A stretch of DNA of 64,000 nt, from contig WFMF01000052.1 of the NCBI GenBank assembly GCA_011033025.1, positions 1 to 64,000 on the forward strand. Reading direction: 5' to 3'. The first letter of the stretch is position 1; each line of letters begins with the position of its first letter. Under the pieces are notes generated by a model that saw nothing but the letters and a program-made list of their open reading frames with translations, made no database searches and had not been told where the DNA came from. This stretch comes from Beroe forskalii. Taxonomy: Eukaryota > Ctenophora > Nuda > Beroida > Beroidae. The position numbers were made by a program, and so were the translations under genes. Below are positions 36,500 through 48,300 of the stretch, one piece after another.

Positions 36500-38044
36500 A
36501 ATATTATTAAAGTCATAAAATTTGCCTGTGTGCTGAATGAATGAATGATCTAATTATTGTAAACGAATGCATGAATGTCCATTTTCATACTGTTCTTTTT
36601 TCAAAATAAATTATTCAAAACACAGAGACATGAGTTGATCGAATCACTGCAACTTTGTACTGTGTTTTTTAGATTGAAATAGGTATTAGAGAGTCAGAGT
36701 ATAGTCTACAATCGTGCTCTTTTTAATAACAAAATTGCCTCAACAAAGCAGATAACCTCGTTATTTTATTACATAGTTACTGAGAATGTTCCATTTAGAA
36801 AATGAGTATGGATGCCATAAATAAGCTGCTTGAAATTGATGAGCCCTTTTTTGAGGCCCTAATTATATTAATAAATAAGCGCAATTTAATGTTTTTCTAA
36901 ATACATGTAGACAAATTAATTATTCAGCATTATTATGAAATTTATATTTAATCATAGTTTGAGCATCTTAATATTATCTAAGGTATTCAAATACTCAAAT
37001 ATAATTGATTCTATTCTATTCCAAAATTCAATTATGGCATTAATAATATACAAAACAAGAAAACTCAAAACAAAAGCTATTATGTGCGTGGGGACGCGGG
37101 GTGGTTCTACTGAGAATGGTGTCTAAGTATCTAAGTATCTAACCAGCTGCTAACAAGCTGCCTTTAGTGCCAAACAAACTTCAAGGAGTGCCATTCAAAA
37201 AGATGATGATGACGTCATCAATTCAACATTCAACAAGATGATGATGACGTCATCAATTCAGCATTCAACAAGATGATGATGACGTCATCAATTCACAATT
37301 CAACAGGATAATGATGCCGTCATCAATTCACCATTCAGTACAAGGATTATGACGTCATTTATTCGTCCATTCAGTAACAAGATGATAACGACATCAATCC
37401 TCACTGCTTTGATCCACCTATGAGAGGTGCGGTGGTGCTAAGGAATTTATCACAATGCATCTACCTCATCAGCCAATGTCTCGTTTTCAGATCCCAAGTT
37501 AACAAGAAGTTAATGAGATCGCTATATTAGGTTGATGTTGAGTAACAGCCATGCCTTGATGACATCACCTGACCTAAAGAATAATGTACATTGTACCCCC
37601 AACAATGTGAGATATTCTGGTTGCCTAGCAACATCAGAGTAGATTATTAATGGTTAGGTCGAGTATAGGCAGCTGGGTTAGCATTGACATTTGACCCAAT
37701 AACTCAGTAAGTATTAGTGTGTCTACAGGATCTACCACCTTCGGCACATAAGAATGAGGAATAGTAGACTGTTAACTCAATTCTTGAGAAAGCACTTTCC
37801 AATTTCTATACCGTATCAGATTATAAGCTAGGATATATCAGGCCATTCAACCACCTGCAATAATAAAGCCACGGAAGTTTCTAATATTCCTTTGCCGTTA
37901 TCAAGCGGTAAACTGCATTGATATGTTGAACTGAACCGTTCTCCTATTACTCTATTATCATTCTGGATACCATTCTTGGAATGGGGTGGCAAGTTATGGG
38001 AGCCCCTGTATCCGTTTTGGATACACGGACTTCTCCTAAACCTG
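36500..38044. other. Spacer between the two large foldbacks
   Basis: AT-rich sequence with no supported exon. It contains the 35-base repeat array at 37200-37390. Bases 36620-36680 share the cagagacatgagttgatcga-type sequence with about 48399 and 55810, marking another dispersed repeat. Confidence 0.4.
37200..37390. repeat. 35-base tandem array of TGACGTCA palindromes
   Basis: Five to six units of 35 bases, each containing gatgatgatgacgtcatcaa followed by ttcaacattcaacaa. The first three are nearly identical and the later ones decay (gatgccgtcatc, tatgacgtcatt). TGACGTCA is the full cAMP-response element bound by CREB/ATF dimers. Periodic full sites could act as a cluster, although chance amplification explains the array equally well. 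Confidence 0.8.
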
Positions 38045-41000
38045 GTATACATCATAACAGAGTTAACAATACCCAGGCTCGCCCTACACTTGGGCTAACC
38101 TCTAATCACGGGCTTCCCTATACAGTATACACCGCTCCCCTTAATAATCTTGGGCTTACCCACTTCCCTTGGTCTCACCCCTAAACAAGGGATCGTCCAT
38201 ACCAGACTCGCCCTTATCCTGGGCTATACTGCATATGGCTCCCCCTACCTTGGGCTTCTGGAATGCATTGGGCTAACCCCCAAACACGGGATCCACCATA
38301 CCAGACCAACCCTTATCCTGGGCTATACCGCATAATATGGCACCACCCTACCTTGGGCTTCTGCAATGCCTTGGGCTAACCCCCAAACACGGGATCCACC
38401 ATACCAGACCAACCCTTATCCTGGGCTATACCGCATATGGCTCCACCCTACCTTGGGCTTCTGCAATGCCTTGGGCTAACCCCCAAACACGGGATCCACC
38501 ATACCAGACCAACCCTTATCCTGGGCTATACCGCATATGGCTCCACCCGACCTTGGGCTCCCCCTCGCTTTAAATATGGGCTCCCCTCCGTTATATTGGG
38601 CTACCCCATTCACTCACCCCATGCCCTCTCCCCCTAGTTTGGGCTCCCCCATGATCAAAACCCGGACTACCCCCGCATCAACTCGGGCTCCCTCATGATA
38701 ACTCGGGCTACCCCCATAAAAACTCGGGCTACCCCTATACTAACTCGGGCTCCCCCAGTATTAACTCAGGCTCCCCCAATATTAACTCGGGCTCCCAGAT
38801 ATTATGATAACTTGAGCTCCCCTTGATAACTCAGGCTCCCCCATTATTACTCGGGCTCTTATCTCGGGCTCCCCCATATTAACTTTGGCTTCCCCCACTA
38901 TTTGGCTCCCCCATACCAACTTGGGCTCCCCCGTACCAACTTTGGACTCCCCCGTACTAACTTGGGCTCCCCCATATTAACTTGGGCTCTCCCGTACTAT
39001 CTGGGGCTCCCCCGAACCAACTGGGGCTCCCCTGTACTAACTTGGGCTCCCCCATACCAACTTGGGCTCCCCCGTACTATCTGGGCTCTCCCGTGCTATC
39101 AGGGTTCCCCCGTACTATCTGGGCTCCTCCGTACTAACTTGGGCTCCCCCGCGCTATCTGGGCTCCCCGCACTAACTGGGCTTCCCCATACCAACTTGGG
39201 CTCCCAACTTGCCACCAACTTGGGCTCCCCCGTACTATGTGGGCTCCCCCGTGCTATCAGGGCTCCCCCGTACTATGGGCTCCCCCGTACTAATTGGGCT
39301 CCAGAAATATTTTCCAAAAATATCAGGGCGGCCAATCCCTTCACTGTAGAGAGAGATATGAAAATCTGATATACAGGGGGAGTCCCCTAAAAGTAAATCT
39401 TATTGTTGATTGGACCCCACCGTACTAATTGGACTCCCACATAGGGAAACGTTCAGAAATAACTACTGTGAAATTCCAGAAATTATTTTCCAAAATATGG
39501 CAAATTTAACGAAAATGGCGGCCAATCGTAAAACCTTCACTGTAGAGATATGAAAATCTGATATATATGGTCAAGGATGATCTATTTATCTCCATCTTAA
39601 TGTGATAAAATGCATTCGACCTCTTGTACACAAGTACCTACACAGTATCACTTTACATTTTCATTGTCAGGGCGGTAATACGCATTTACGAGTTTGGGGA
39701 GGGACTTGGCGAGCGAAGCGAGCCCAATAATTTGAGGTCCAGGGGTGAAACCCCTGGCAGGCATAAGGGAGGCGGAGCCCCCGCAAAATTTTTAGTATGT
39801 GTGGGGAGCCCAAGTTGGTATGGGGGAGCCCAAGTTAGTACGGGGCAGCACAAGATAATACGGGGGAGCCCAGATAGTACGGGGGAGCCCTGATAGTGCG
39901 AGGGAGCCCAAGTTGGTTCGGGGGAGCCCAAGTTGGTATGGGGAGCCCAAGTTAGTACGGGGGAGCTCAGATAGTAGGGGGAGCCCAGATATTATGGGGG
40001 AACCGAAGTTGGCAAGGGGGAACCCAAATAGTGTGGGGGAGCTCAGGTTAGTACGGGGAGCCCAAATAGTGTGGGGAGCCCAAGTAAGTACGGGAGAGCC
40101 CAAGTTAGAGCGGGGGGAGCCCAGATAGTACGGGGGAGCCCTGATAGTACGGGGGAGCCCAGATAGTACGGGGGAGCCCAAGTTAGTACGGGGAGCCCAA
40201 GTTGGTACGAGGAAGCTCAAGTTAGTACGGGGGAGCCCAAGTTAGTACGGGGGAGCCCAAGTTGGTATGGGGGAGCTCTGATAGTACGGGGGAGCCGAAG
40301 TTGGTATGGGGGAGCCCAGATAGTACGGTGGAGCCCAAGTTAGTATGGGGAGCCCAAGTTGGTATGGGGGAGCCCAGTTAGTGCGGGGGAGCCCAGATAG
40401 TACGGTGGAGCCCAAGTTAGTATGGGGGAGCCCAAGTTGGTATGGGGGTGCCCAGTTAGTGCGGGGGAGCCCAAGTTAGTACGGGGGAGCCCAGATAGTA
40501 CGGGGGAGCCTAAGTTAGTACGAGGGAGCCCAAGTTAGTACGGGGGAGCCCAGATAGAACGGGGAAGCCCAAGTTAGTACGGGGGAGCCCAAGTTGGTAT
40601 GGGGGAGCCCTGATAGTACGGGGGAGCACAAGTTGGTTTGGGGGATCCCCAGAGAGTACGGGAGAGCCCAAGTTAATATGGGGGAGCCCAAGTTGGTACG
40701 GGGGAGCCCAAGTTGGTATGGGGGAGCCAAATAGTGTGGGGGAGCCAAAGTTAATACGGGGGGAGCCCAAGATAACATGGGGGAGAGCCCGAGTAATAAT
40801 GGGGGGGGGAGCCCGAGTTATCAAGGGGAGCCCAAGTTATCATGGGGAGCCCGAGTTAATATTGGGGAGCCCGAGTTAATACCCGAGTTAGTACGGGGGT
40901 AGTCCGGGTTTTGATCATGGGGGAGCCCAAACTAGGGGGGAGGGGCATGGGGTGAGTGAATGGAGTGGCCCGATATACTGATATAACGGAGGGGAGCCCA

Positions 41001-41520
41001 TATTTAAAGCGAGGGGGAGCCCAAGGTAGGGTGGAGCCATATGCGGTATAGCCCAGGATAAGGGTTGGTCTGGTATGGTGGATCCCGTGTTTGGGGGTTA
41101 GCCCAAGGCATTGCAGAAGCCCAAGGTAGGGTGGAGCCATATGCGGTATAGCCCAGGATAAGGGTTGGTCTGGTATGGTGGATCCCGTGTTTGGGGGTTA
41201 GCCCAAGGCATTGCAGAAGCCCAAGGTAGGGTGGAGCCATATGCGGTATAGCCCAGGATAAGGGTTGGTCTGGTATGGTTGATCCCGTGTTTGGGGGTTA
41301 GCCCAATGCATTCCAGAAGCCCAAGGTAGGGGGGGCCATATGCAGTATAGCCCAGGATAAGGGCGAGTCTGGTATGGACGATCCCTTGTTTAGGGGTGAG
41401 ACCAAGGGGAGTGGGTAAGCCCAAGATTAAGGGGAGCGGTGTATAGGGGACCCCGTGATTAGAGGTTAGCCCAAGTGTAAGGCGAGCCTGGGTATGGTTA
41501 GCTCTGTTATGATGTATACC
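38045..41520. mobile_element. 3.5-kb foldback of GC-skewed short repeats
   Basis: The outer ends (ggtatacatcataacagagt on the left, its complement on the right) and more than a kilobase inward are inverted copies. In each arm the outer part is a 100-base tandem repeat, for example at 38346, 38446 and at 41041, 41141, 41241. The inner part is dozens of roughly 20-base units near gtactaacttgggctccccc. The left arm is C-rich and the right arm G-rich. The spacer (39300-39790) holds a direct repeat around cttcactgtagagatatg and a GC-rich word (gcgagcgaagcgagcc). The many open frames are repeat artefacts. Confidence 0.85.
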
Positions 41521-42748
41521 TTTTTTATTTTGAAGGTTTTACTTCTATTCCAACAGCTGTAACAGCCAATGACAGGATTAATGGGGAGGCATTTTGGCTC
41601 CCCCATTGTCCGGTATACCAAACATGCCACCCCCGGAACCATTGTTCAAGAAAGTATTTTCTTAGAAGAACCTGCCCTCCATGTGGAATGTATATAACTT
41701 AAGGCGCGCACACGAATGACGCGCAGAGTACAGTTTGAATTGCCCCTACAATAGAAGCTTTGAGTTGTTCTATTTTTTATTGCAGTTTTTCTGTTCGGTG
41801 CACTGCGAAGTAAGATGCGTTAGTTTCCACGTTTACAAAAATAAAAAGTAAAAGTAAAAACGTTAATCCTGATGTATATTTTAGCATTCCTACTAGCATG
41901 ATGCTCATTCCAGTATGAAACCAATCTTATAGTTCAGATTTGAAAACTAGAATCAAGAAAGAAATCTATATTAATAATTTCAATTGTTCGTGCGTCTGTG
42001 TGTCTTTTGAACTTTTGAGTGATTATTTTTACTTTTGTAAAGTACAAAGAGTACAAAGAGTACAAAGAGTACTTTTAATAACTTAATAAGTTTTTTTATA
42101 GATTCGTCTGGGTTAGTTCATTGACTGAGGATTTAGCCGGAGGGAGGGGATATTTAGATACAGTAATAGACACGAAGGCAAAATCCCTCTATCAAATACC
42201 TTAGTACAGAAACTTATATTCATACGAATTTTGATTTTTTTTTTTCGTATAAATTTCATGTCGTATAAAATTTATAAAGTATAAATAATGTGTCGTACAA
42301 GTTTTCCATTCTTGTCACCACTGATGGCTTCGAGGTCCCGTTCTTTAGCTTCACATTGAGTTATAAATTTCAAATTTTTTACTGAATTCATAAAACCGAA
42401 TTTCGATGTTCTTGGTGGCTGATAAAATCGTATGAATTTAATGTCGAATAAATGATATCTGTATAAAATTCGTGACGTATAAATATTCTTTACTAAGGTA
42501 CATTCTCTATCTCTATATCATAGTTTCAGTGTAAGGTACTTCTTTCAAACAACGCGCACTCTTTCTAACAACCTATATACCTTTTCGTTCTCATGAGAAT
42601 CTCTCTGAACTTGTCATTTCTGTCCCACGTGATTTGCGCTTGGTATACTGTGGCAAGTCAATGTCATGTGTTACCCGCACGCACGTGCCACTGGTTTCAG
42701 AGCAATATCCTTGAGCAAAAGGTTTGGCACATTCACAGTTTCTGCACT

Positions 42749-42901
42749 TTAGACCCCAACTAGTCGGCACCTACTGCAATACGTACCGCGGTACTTGTCC
42801 TAACTAGTCGGCACCTACCGCGGTACGTACCATGGTAGGGGACGACTAGTTGGGGTCTTAGACCCTCAACCAGTCAACTCAATGACTCAGACTGGTTGAG
42901 A
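42749..42901. repeat. Cluster of palindromes around ACTAGTCGGCACC
   Basis: agaccccaactagtcg on the left pairs with cgactagttggggtct about 90 bases on. Between them ctagtcggcacctac occurs twice directly, along with gtaccgcggtac-type self-complementary words. Just right, ctcaaccagtc pairs with gactggttgag. The cluster could extrude several stems and has no coding sequence. Confidence 0.65.
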
Positions 42902-44029
42902 GCGCATTACGTGTGTTAGTCACGTGGATATTCGGCTCGGGCACACTCTAGCTAAGAGTGCAGGGGCAAAGGTAGTTGGAAAATAAACCTTGTCATTTGT
43001 TTATTTGTTAATTGTTTGTCTTTGTTGTTGTAAAACAGTGTTTTTGTGAAACTCTGCATAATTTGTTTAACTATTTGATTGTGAAATATGCCTTTAATAA
43101 GTTAATACAATTATTTCTTTGGTATTTCTGTTCAATTGATTAGTACTTTATTTATTATCTTTTGACTCAAAGGTACAAGTACGAATGTAAACGATGTGGT
43201 TCTTTGATGACAATCAATTTCGTCGTTCTACGACATCTCCAGGTCTCAGTTAGTTAATTTAATGTGTTGTGCTGTAAGTTTATTTCTGTTCATAGGTCAT
43301 CTTTCACCTTTCATACTCAATTCAATAGCACCGAAGCTATTGAAAAGTTGAATTGCTTGTTCTGCCAATTGCGTTACCAGTTACTTCCATTATTGTGGTC
43401 TTAATAAACTCTCGTGCAACTACCACGGTTCTTCTGTAATACATAGCCTGGACACGGTGCTCTCAGAGTCTATTTAAGTGTAATCTTTCGACTTCGTCTC
43501 GGGATTACACAAAGAATAAAACCTCGTGCGCTGTGCAGACGCGAAACATTCTATCAGAGTATCAGATAGCACCCGCTACACAGGTTCTAACTGGAATATA
43601 TCACGTCGCACACCGTGTCTGTGTACCTATTTTATAGAATACACTACTGAAATATAATTGTTCGCACTGTAATTTGCCGCTGACTGTGTACTGCGCAACT
43701 GCTATGGTCCTGAAACAAGCGCGGAAGGGATGCCTAGAGTAATTACTAATTAATAGATCCGCCTCATTTCTTGATTTATTCATTTCAATTACAATCGGGT
43801 TAGGCGTCTCTTTCTTTGTTGGAACAATCGTTCCAAATCGCAGATTCAAGGCGTTGGCTATTATGTTACTAGTGAAAGTATGCAAATAGAGGGATTGTGG
43901 TGAGGGTTTGGGGGAACCTTGGAGCCAGGGGCCGGACATGGGAACAGCAACAGTGATTATTGAAATGCTACAATTAGATAATCAGCATTTGATCGTTTCT
44001 TGTCTTCTCATCAGCATCACAAGAAGCAA

Positions 44030-44203
44030 CCACTGCTCTAATTTCGACAATGCTCCTTGGCAACGCAACCACTGCTCTAATTTCGACAATACTCCTTGGC
44101 TACGTTGGAGCAGCTAAAGGGTCGTACTAGTGAATTTCGACGACACACCTGCGCCACACCTGCGCCACACCTGCGACACACCTGCAACATACCTGCGACA
44201 CAA
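44030..44203. repeat. Two adjacent short tandem repeats
   Basis: gcaaccactgctctaatttc plus the following 17 bases is duplicated in tandem (44030-44104). After a 37-base gap comes a run of five to six units near cacacctgcgc (44141-44203). Both are simple local duplications. Confidence 0.7.
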
Positions 44204-44252
44204 CTCAAACATAAGTTCTGTCGTTATTGTTATACCTTATTGGCCTTTATTC

Positions 44253-44318
44253 TTTTATTTAACCGGCCATTAAAGACAAAAATGACTTTGAGATTTTCGT
44301 CCAAAGGGCCGGTTAATT
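44253..44318. mobile_element. Short relative of the CCGGCC-ended element
   Basis: ttttatttaaccggcc and ggccggttaattc bracket about 40 bases, matching the ends of the 8520-8871 element. It is probably an internally deleted derivative. Confidence 0.55.
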
Positions 44319-45348
44319 CACTTGCCTGACATGCAGTAGAATATAGGAGTATTCCAATTGTCCTGTAAAGCCTATTTCGTGTTTTTCCCGCATTAATCGA
44401 GCCTATGGTAGGAAGTGCTTGTCGAGTAAGGTACTCTGCGGATTATTTCTTGAATAGGTCATGAGCCCATGATAGTAGAACCTCAGCTCACCAGTCTTCA
44501 AGTGTACTTTTAATGTTTTTATAATTAAATAAATTCACTCAAACACTCTTCAAAGTTCTGTAATTGAGCTATGATGGGAACTTTTTGAGGGGCTAAGCAC
44601 AAAAAACTTTTGTTTTATGGAGTTTATAAGTTCTAAGAAAATAGAATATAAAGCAGAGAACAATAGCTCGTGTGACATATGGTGGTATTGAACACAAAGC
44701 TTTATTTTAAAACTCTTATTAATACTCCTTTCTTCCTTTGAGTTGTTTTATTTTTATTCTACTTGGTATATTCCGCTTACTCTTTCGTTATTTGATTTGA
44801 TAGCCTTATAAAGGAGGCCTACGATGAGCTTATCAATTATTCAAATGTTTACTACTCTGAAGTAGTCATTTGTTGAGCTCAGACCTCTATTAACTTATTA
44901 ACTTTTGTGCGAATTATAGGTCAATACTAGTATAGTGTAAGCTGAAAAGAGTTAAATGATACGAGAAGGAGCAGCCAGAGAAAGTGGTTTCTTAGCTTGA
45001 TAGCTTGATAACTTGCTCCTAAAGTCCTGACTCCTTCATTTTGCTCTGTATCCCTCAGGCTCTTAGGGACTGGCCACCACTTTTTACGTTCTTGCTTAAT
45101 ATTACGTTGTTGGAAACACTCCACGATCATGTTTACAATCGTCACATCGTGGTATTTGGTACAATAACATGGAGGCCAATATCGTTGAAGTTTACGTATT
45201 ATGCTTGTATTTTATTATGTGAATTGTGAATGATGAACCATCGCTTGCTTTCACCAAGTTTCAAGTACGTACCTAGTGTATTACTGTAACAAAGTTTCAT
45301 TTGGCACATTTCCATTATACTAATTACTTCAGTCACTCAGTTACTCGG

Positions 45349-48300
45349 ATGGACCAGAAATATATCTTGGTAATCACGATAGTTGCTCATGTGACACTAG
45401 TTCTATCGGAGCCAGGTAATTGTCTAAAATATTGAGTAAAATAATCAAACCTGCCCACAACGGCATAGATAGGCTAATGATAATGTAAACTGCAAAATAA
45501 TAAAATATTACTTATTATAACTATTCAATATATAATTCCATATATTTAAGTATTTAGTAGCTATAAAATGCATTATTTTAGAGACATTCTTGGTTTAAAT
45601 TCTATCTGAAAGTTAAATTGTCTAATTAGGGAGTGGGGAGGTCCAACCCTAATAGAGTAATAACTTGGAAAACGCGAATTTGGGATAGGAGTTGGCCATG
45701 ATGGTCTGGACATGTACCAACATTTTGATAGTGGTGTCGACTCAATTGGTCCAACATTGCCCATGTGAGGCCTCGGAGCAAACATGGGGTCCAAAAATCG
45801 AAATTTTAACGGAAAGAGATAGAGCTTAGTTTTTGCTTGCATTCGATTCGTCTCGACGAGCTGATCATATTTTTAGAGTCATTGTTTGTCAAAATCGGAT
45901 GAAAAATGGACAAAGCACGCGTGCCAAAGTGGCAGTTGGCATATTTTGGACCTAAAGGTAGCCAGATTGGCCAGGTTTTCTGAGATATGAGCTTCAAAAT
46001 TGTTTTGCCCATCATTTAGGTCAAAATTGATCATGGGCAAACCAAATTATACGTAAATCGGACCTTATTTGGCCATTTTAGCCCATAAAAACCTTCAAAA
46101 ATCTACAAAAATGGCCATATCTCAAAACCAGATTTTTCCGAAGTGTCGTACACTCAAGGTTATAACTTCGACTACGAATAATATTTTTGCATGAATCGTT
46201 TTGCATAAGTTAGAAGACTAAATTCCTCAGAAACAAATAGAGCCGGATTTTTGCAAAAAAAAGCTAAGCTCAATCCCCTTTTAAAATTTCGATTTTTGGA
46301 CCCCAATTTTGCACCAAGGCCTCATATGAGCAATGTTGGACCCATGGACTCGACACCACCGACAAAATGTTGGTACACGTCCAGGCCATCCTGGCCAACT
46401 CCTATCCCAAATTCGTGTTTCCAAAAGTCCAAAATATTAGGGTTGAAACCCCCCCCTACAAAAATACAAACAGCTATGACAGCTGTATAATTAATCATTT
46501 CAGAGACATTGTTGGTATACAGTTTATCTGAAAGCAATAGTGATTTGGAGGTAGAGTGCTTGAGTAATATTGATATGGGACCTGTATGGAACCCAGAAGA
46601 TTCCACAGGTGGATCCTTTGATAAACCCACTGATGAACCCACTGATGGATCTGATGACCCCACTGAAGATTTCACAGATTGGTCTGACTGGGGCACGCTG
46701 AACCCAGTTGAACAGTTTTCTGAATGGTACTCCGAAGAGGACAATGTTATAACAGTTTCGTGGTTTGTAGACGATGAACTGATCTACACCAGTCACGATA
46801 AAGGTAAAACTAAATGTTCTTTGGCAATTACTATTCAATTGAATCGTCCCTTGGGATCATCCATAGGAATACAAATATTGTTATTGTGTTTTTCAATAAA
46901 TGTATCTACTCATTTATAATTAAATAGCTGACTGGATTTGCGGTTCGTATTTGATCGAAGACCATTTGGCCTCGGCCTCCTAAACGGCCCAGTGACAGAA
47001 CACGCTCAGCGTGGCGTCAAGTCGGCCTTCTCCAGACGTGATTTTGGCGAAAAATTAACGATGATTATAATCACTATAATATAATAGCTTTGGACACAAA
47101 AGGGCGATTCAGCATGACATTGGCAATTTCACCAAATTTCGTCGTTGCATGAATACACCATTTCGAATGGCACGTTATCATAGATTAACGTAGGCTCGGC
47201 TTCGGAATCGATATTGTTCGGAAATGTCGTTATAGTTCCCGCAATGACTAAAATTGTTATGAGAGTGAAGAGGTGATTTGAGATCAAGTCTGCACTCTCA
47301 GATTAGCGTTTTACCACTCTCAGCGCGGAGACGTGATTTGAAAATCACGTCTCTGCTCTGAAAGTGGCAAAACACTGATCTGCAAAATCTTTCGTTGCGA
47401 TGGACTATGACATCTGACGGTATTTTGATGTAATTTGTTCTCAATTCTTCGCTTATTACAAACACAAGAAAAATGTTTATACTTTTATAAGAGCATTTTA
47501 AATTATCATCTTTTACTATACAATTTGCCGTATCTAAGTGGCATATGCTTGGCTGGTCTCCGGTCAGCTGGGTAATCACCAGAAATACCCCAGCTTTTGA
47601 TTTTGTTGCATGTATTTCATACCCAGCGCACAGTAGTGTGTAATCGCCATAAACAAATCAATGAACGAAACACACTCGCTAAGTAGATTCATGCCACGCT
47701 GTTAGACGAAACAAAATTGACAAGGTATAATTTTGGGAAAAAGTAGGCCGGTGATGGAAGACGTGATTTGGCACTCCTAAAATCGGCGAGGTGCTGACTG
47801 TGTTCTGTCGCTGGGCCAAACGGTAAGGGATCGTTCACATATTACGTAATCAATTTTTGGCCGATCTTAACCCCCCTCCCTCCCCCTCGTAATCAATTTT
47901 ACAGTAGTTGTATTTGTTACAATAACATGTATCGTAATCATTTGGAAACACCCTCCTCCCCCCTAGGTGATTATGTAATATGTGAACAATCCCTAAACAG
48001 TTTAATCAGGTACATACTTTTTCTTATCATTTAACATGCTTTTCATATATTCGAGTGATAATTGATATGATCTTTTTTTAGTTTAGTTTCAGTTCGGAAT
48101 GGATGTAGTGCAGTGTGCTCACCGTCTTTGTCCATGGCTTCCGGGGGTGTAGGTTTCTTGGGCTAGGGAGCCGAAAAACCGTGTGCAGTACATTTTGTCC
48201 CTCATAATCACCATTGTCCAACTGATGACCCTTTGTTAGCCCAGAGAACTTGTTGGTTTTTAGGCCTTAAATTATTATCAAATTCATTGAATATCTTTTA

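Larger units (their letters stand above)
41521..45348. other. Repeat-containing spacer before the lectin-receptor gene
   Basis: No supported gene. Bases 41525-41580 are a copy of the SINE-like tail. Other contents: a gtacaaagag triplet repeat at 42041-42072, paired palindromes at 42749-42901, a 37-base tandem duplication at 44030-44104, a cacacctgcgc repeat at 44141-44203 and a short CCGGCC-ended element at 44253-44318. The frame at 43601-43939 on the - strand shows no recognisable domain. Confidence 0.4.

Noticed and set aside
38045..41520. Proline/leucine-rich ORFs (LGLPRTNLGSPV type) on both strands
   Set aside because: They mirror each other across the foldback and follow from the gggctccccc repeat.
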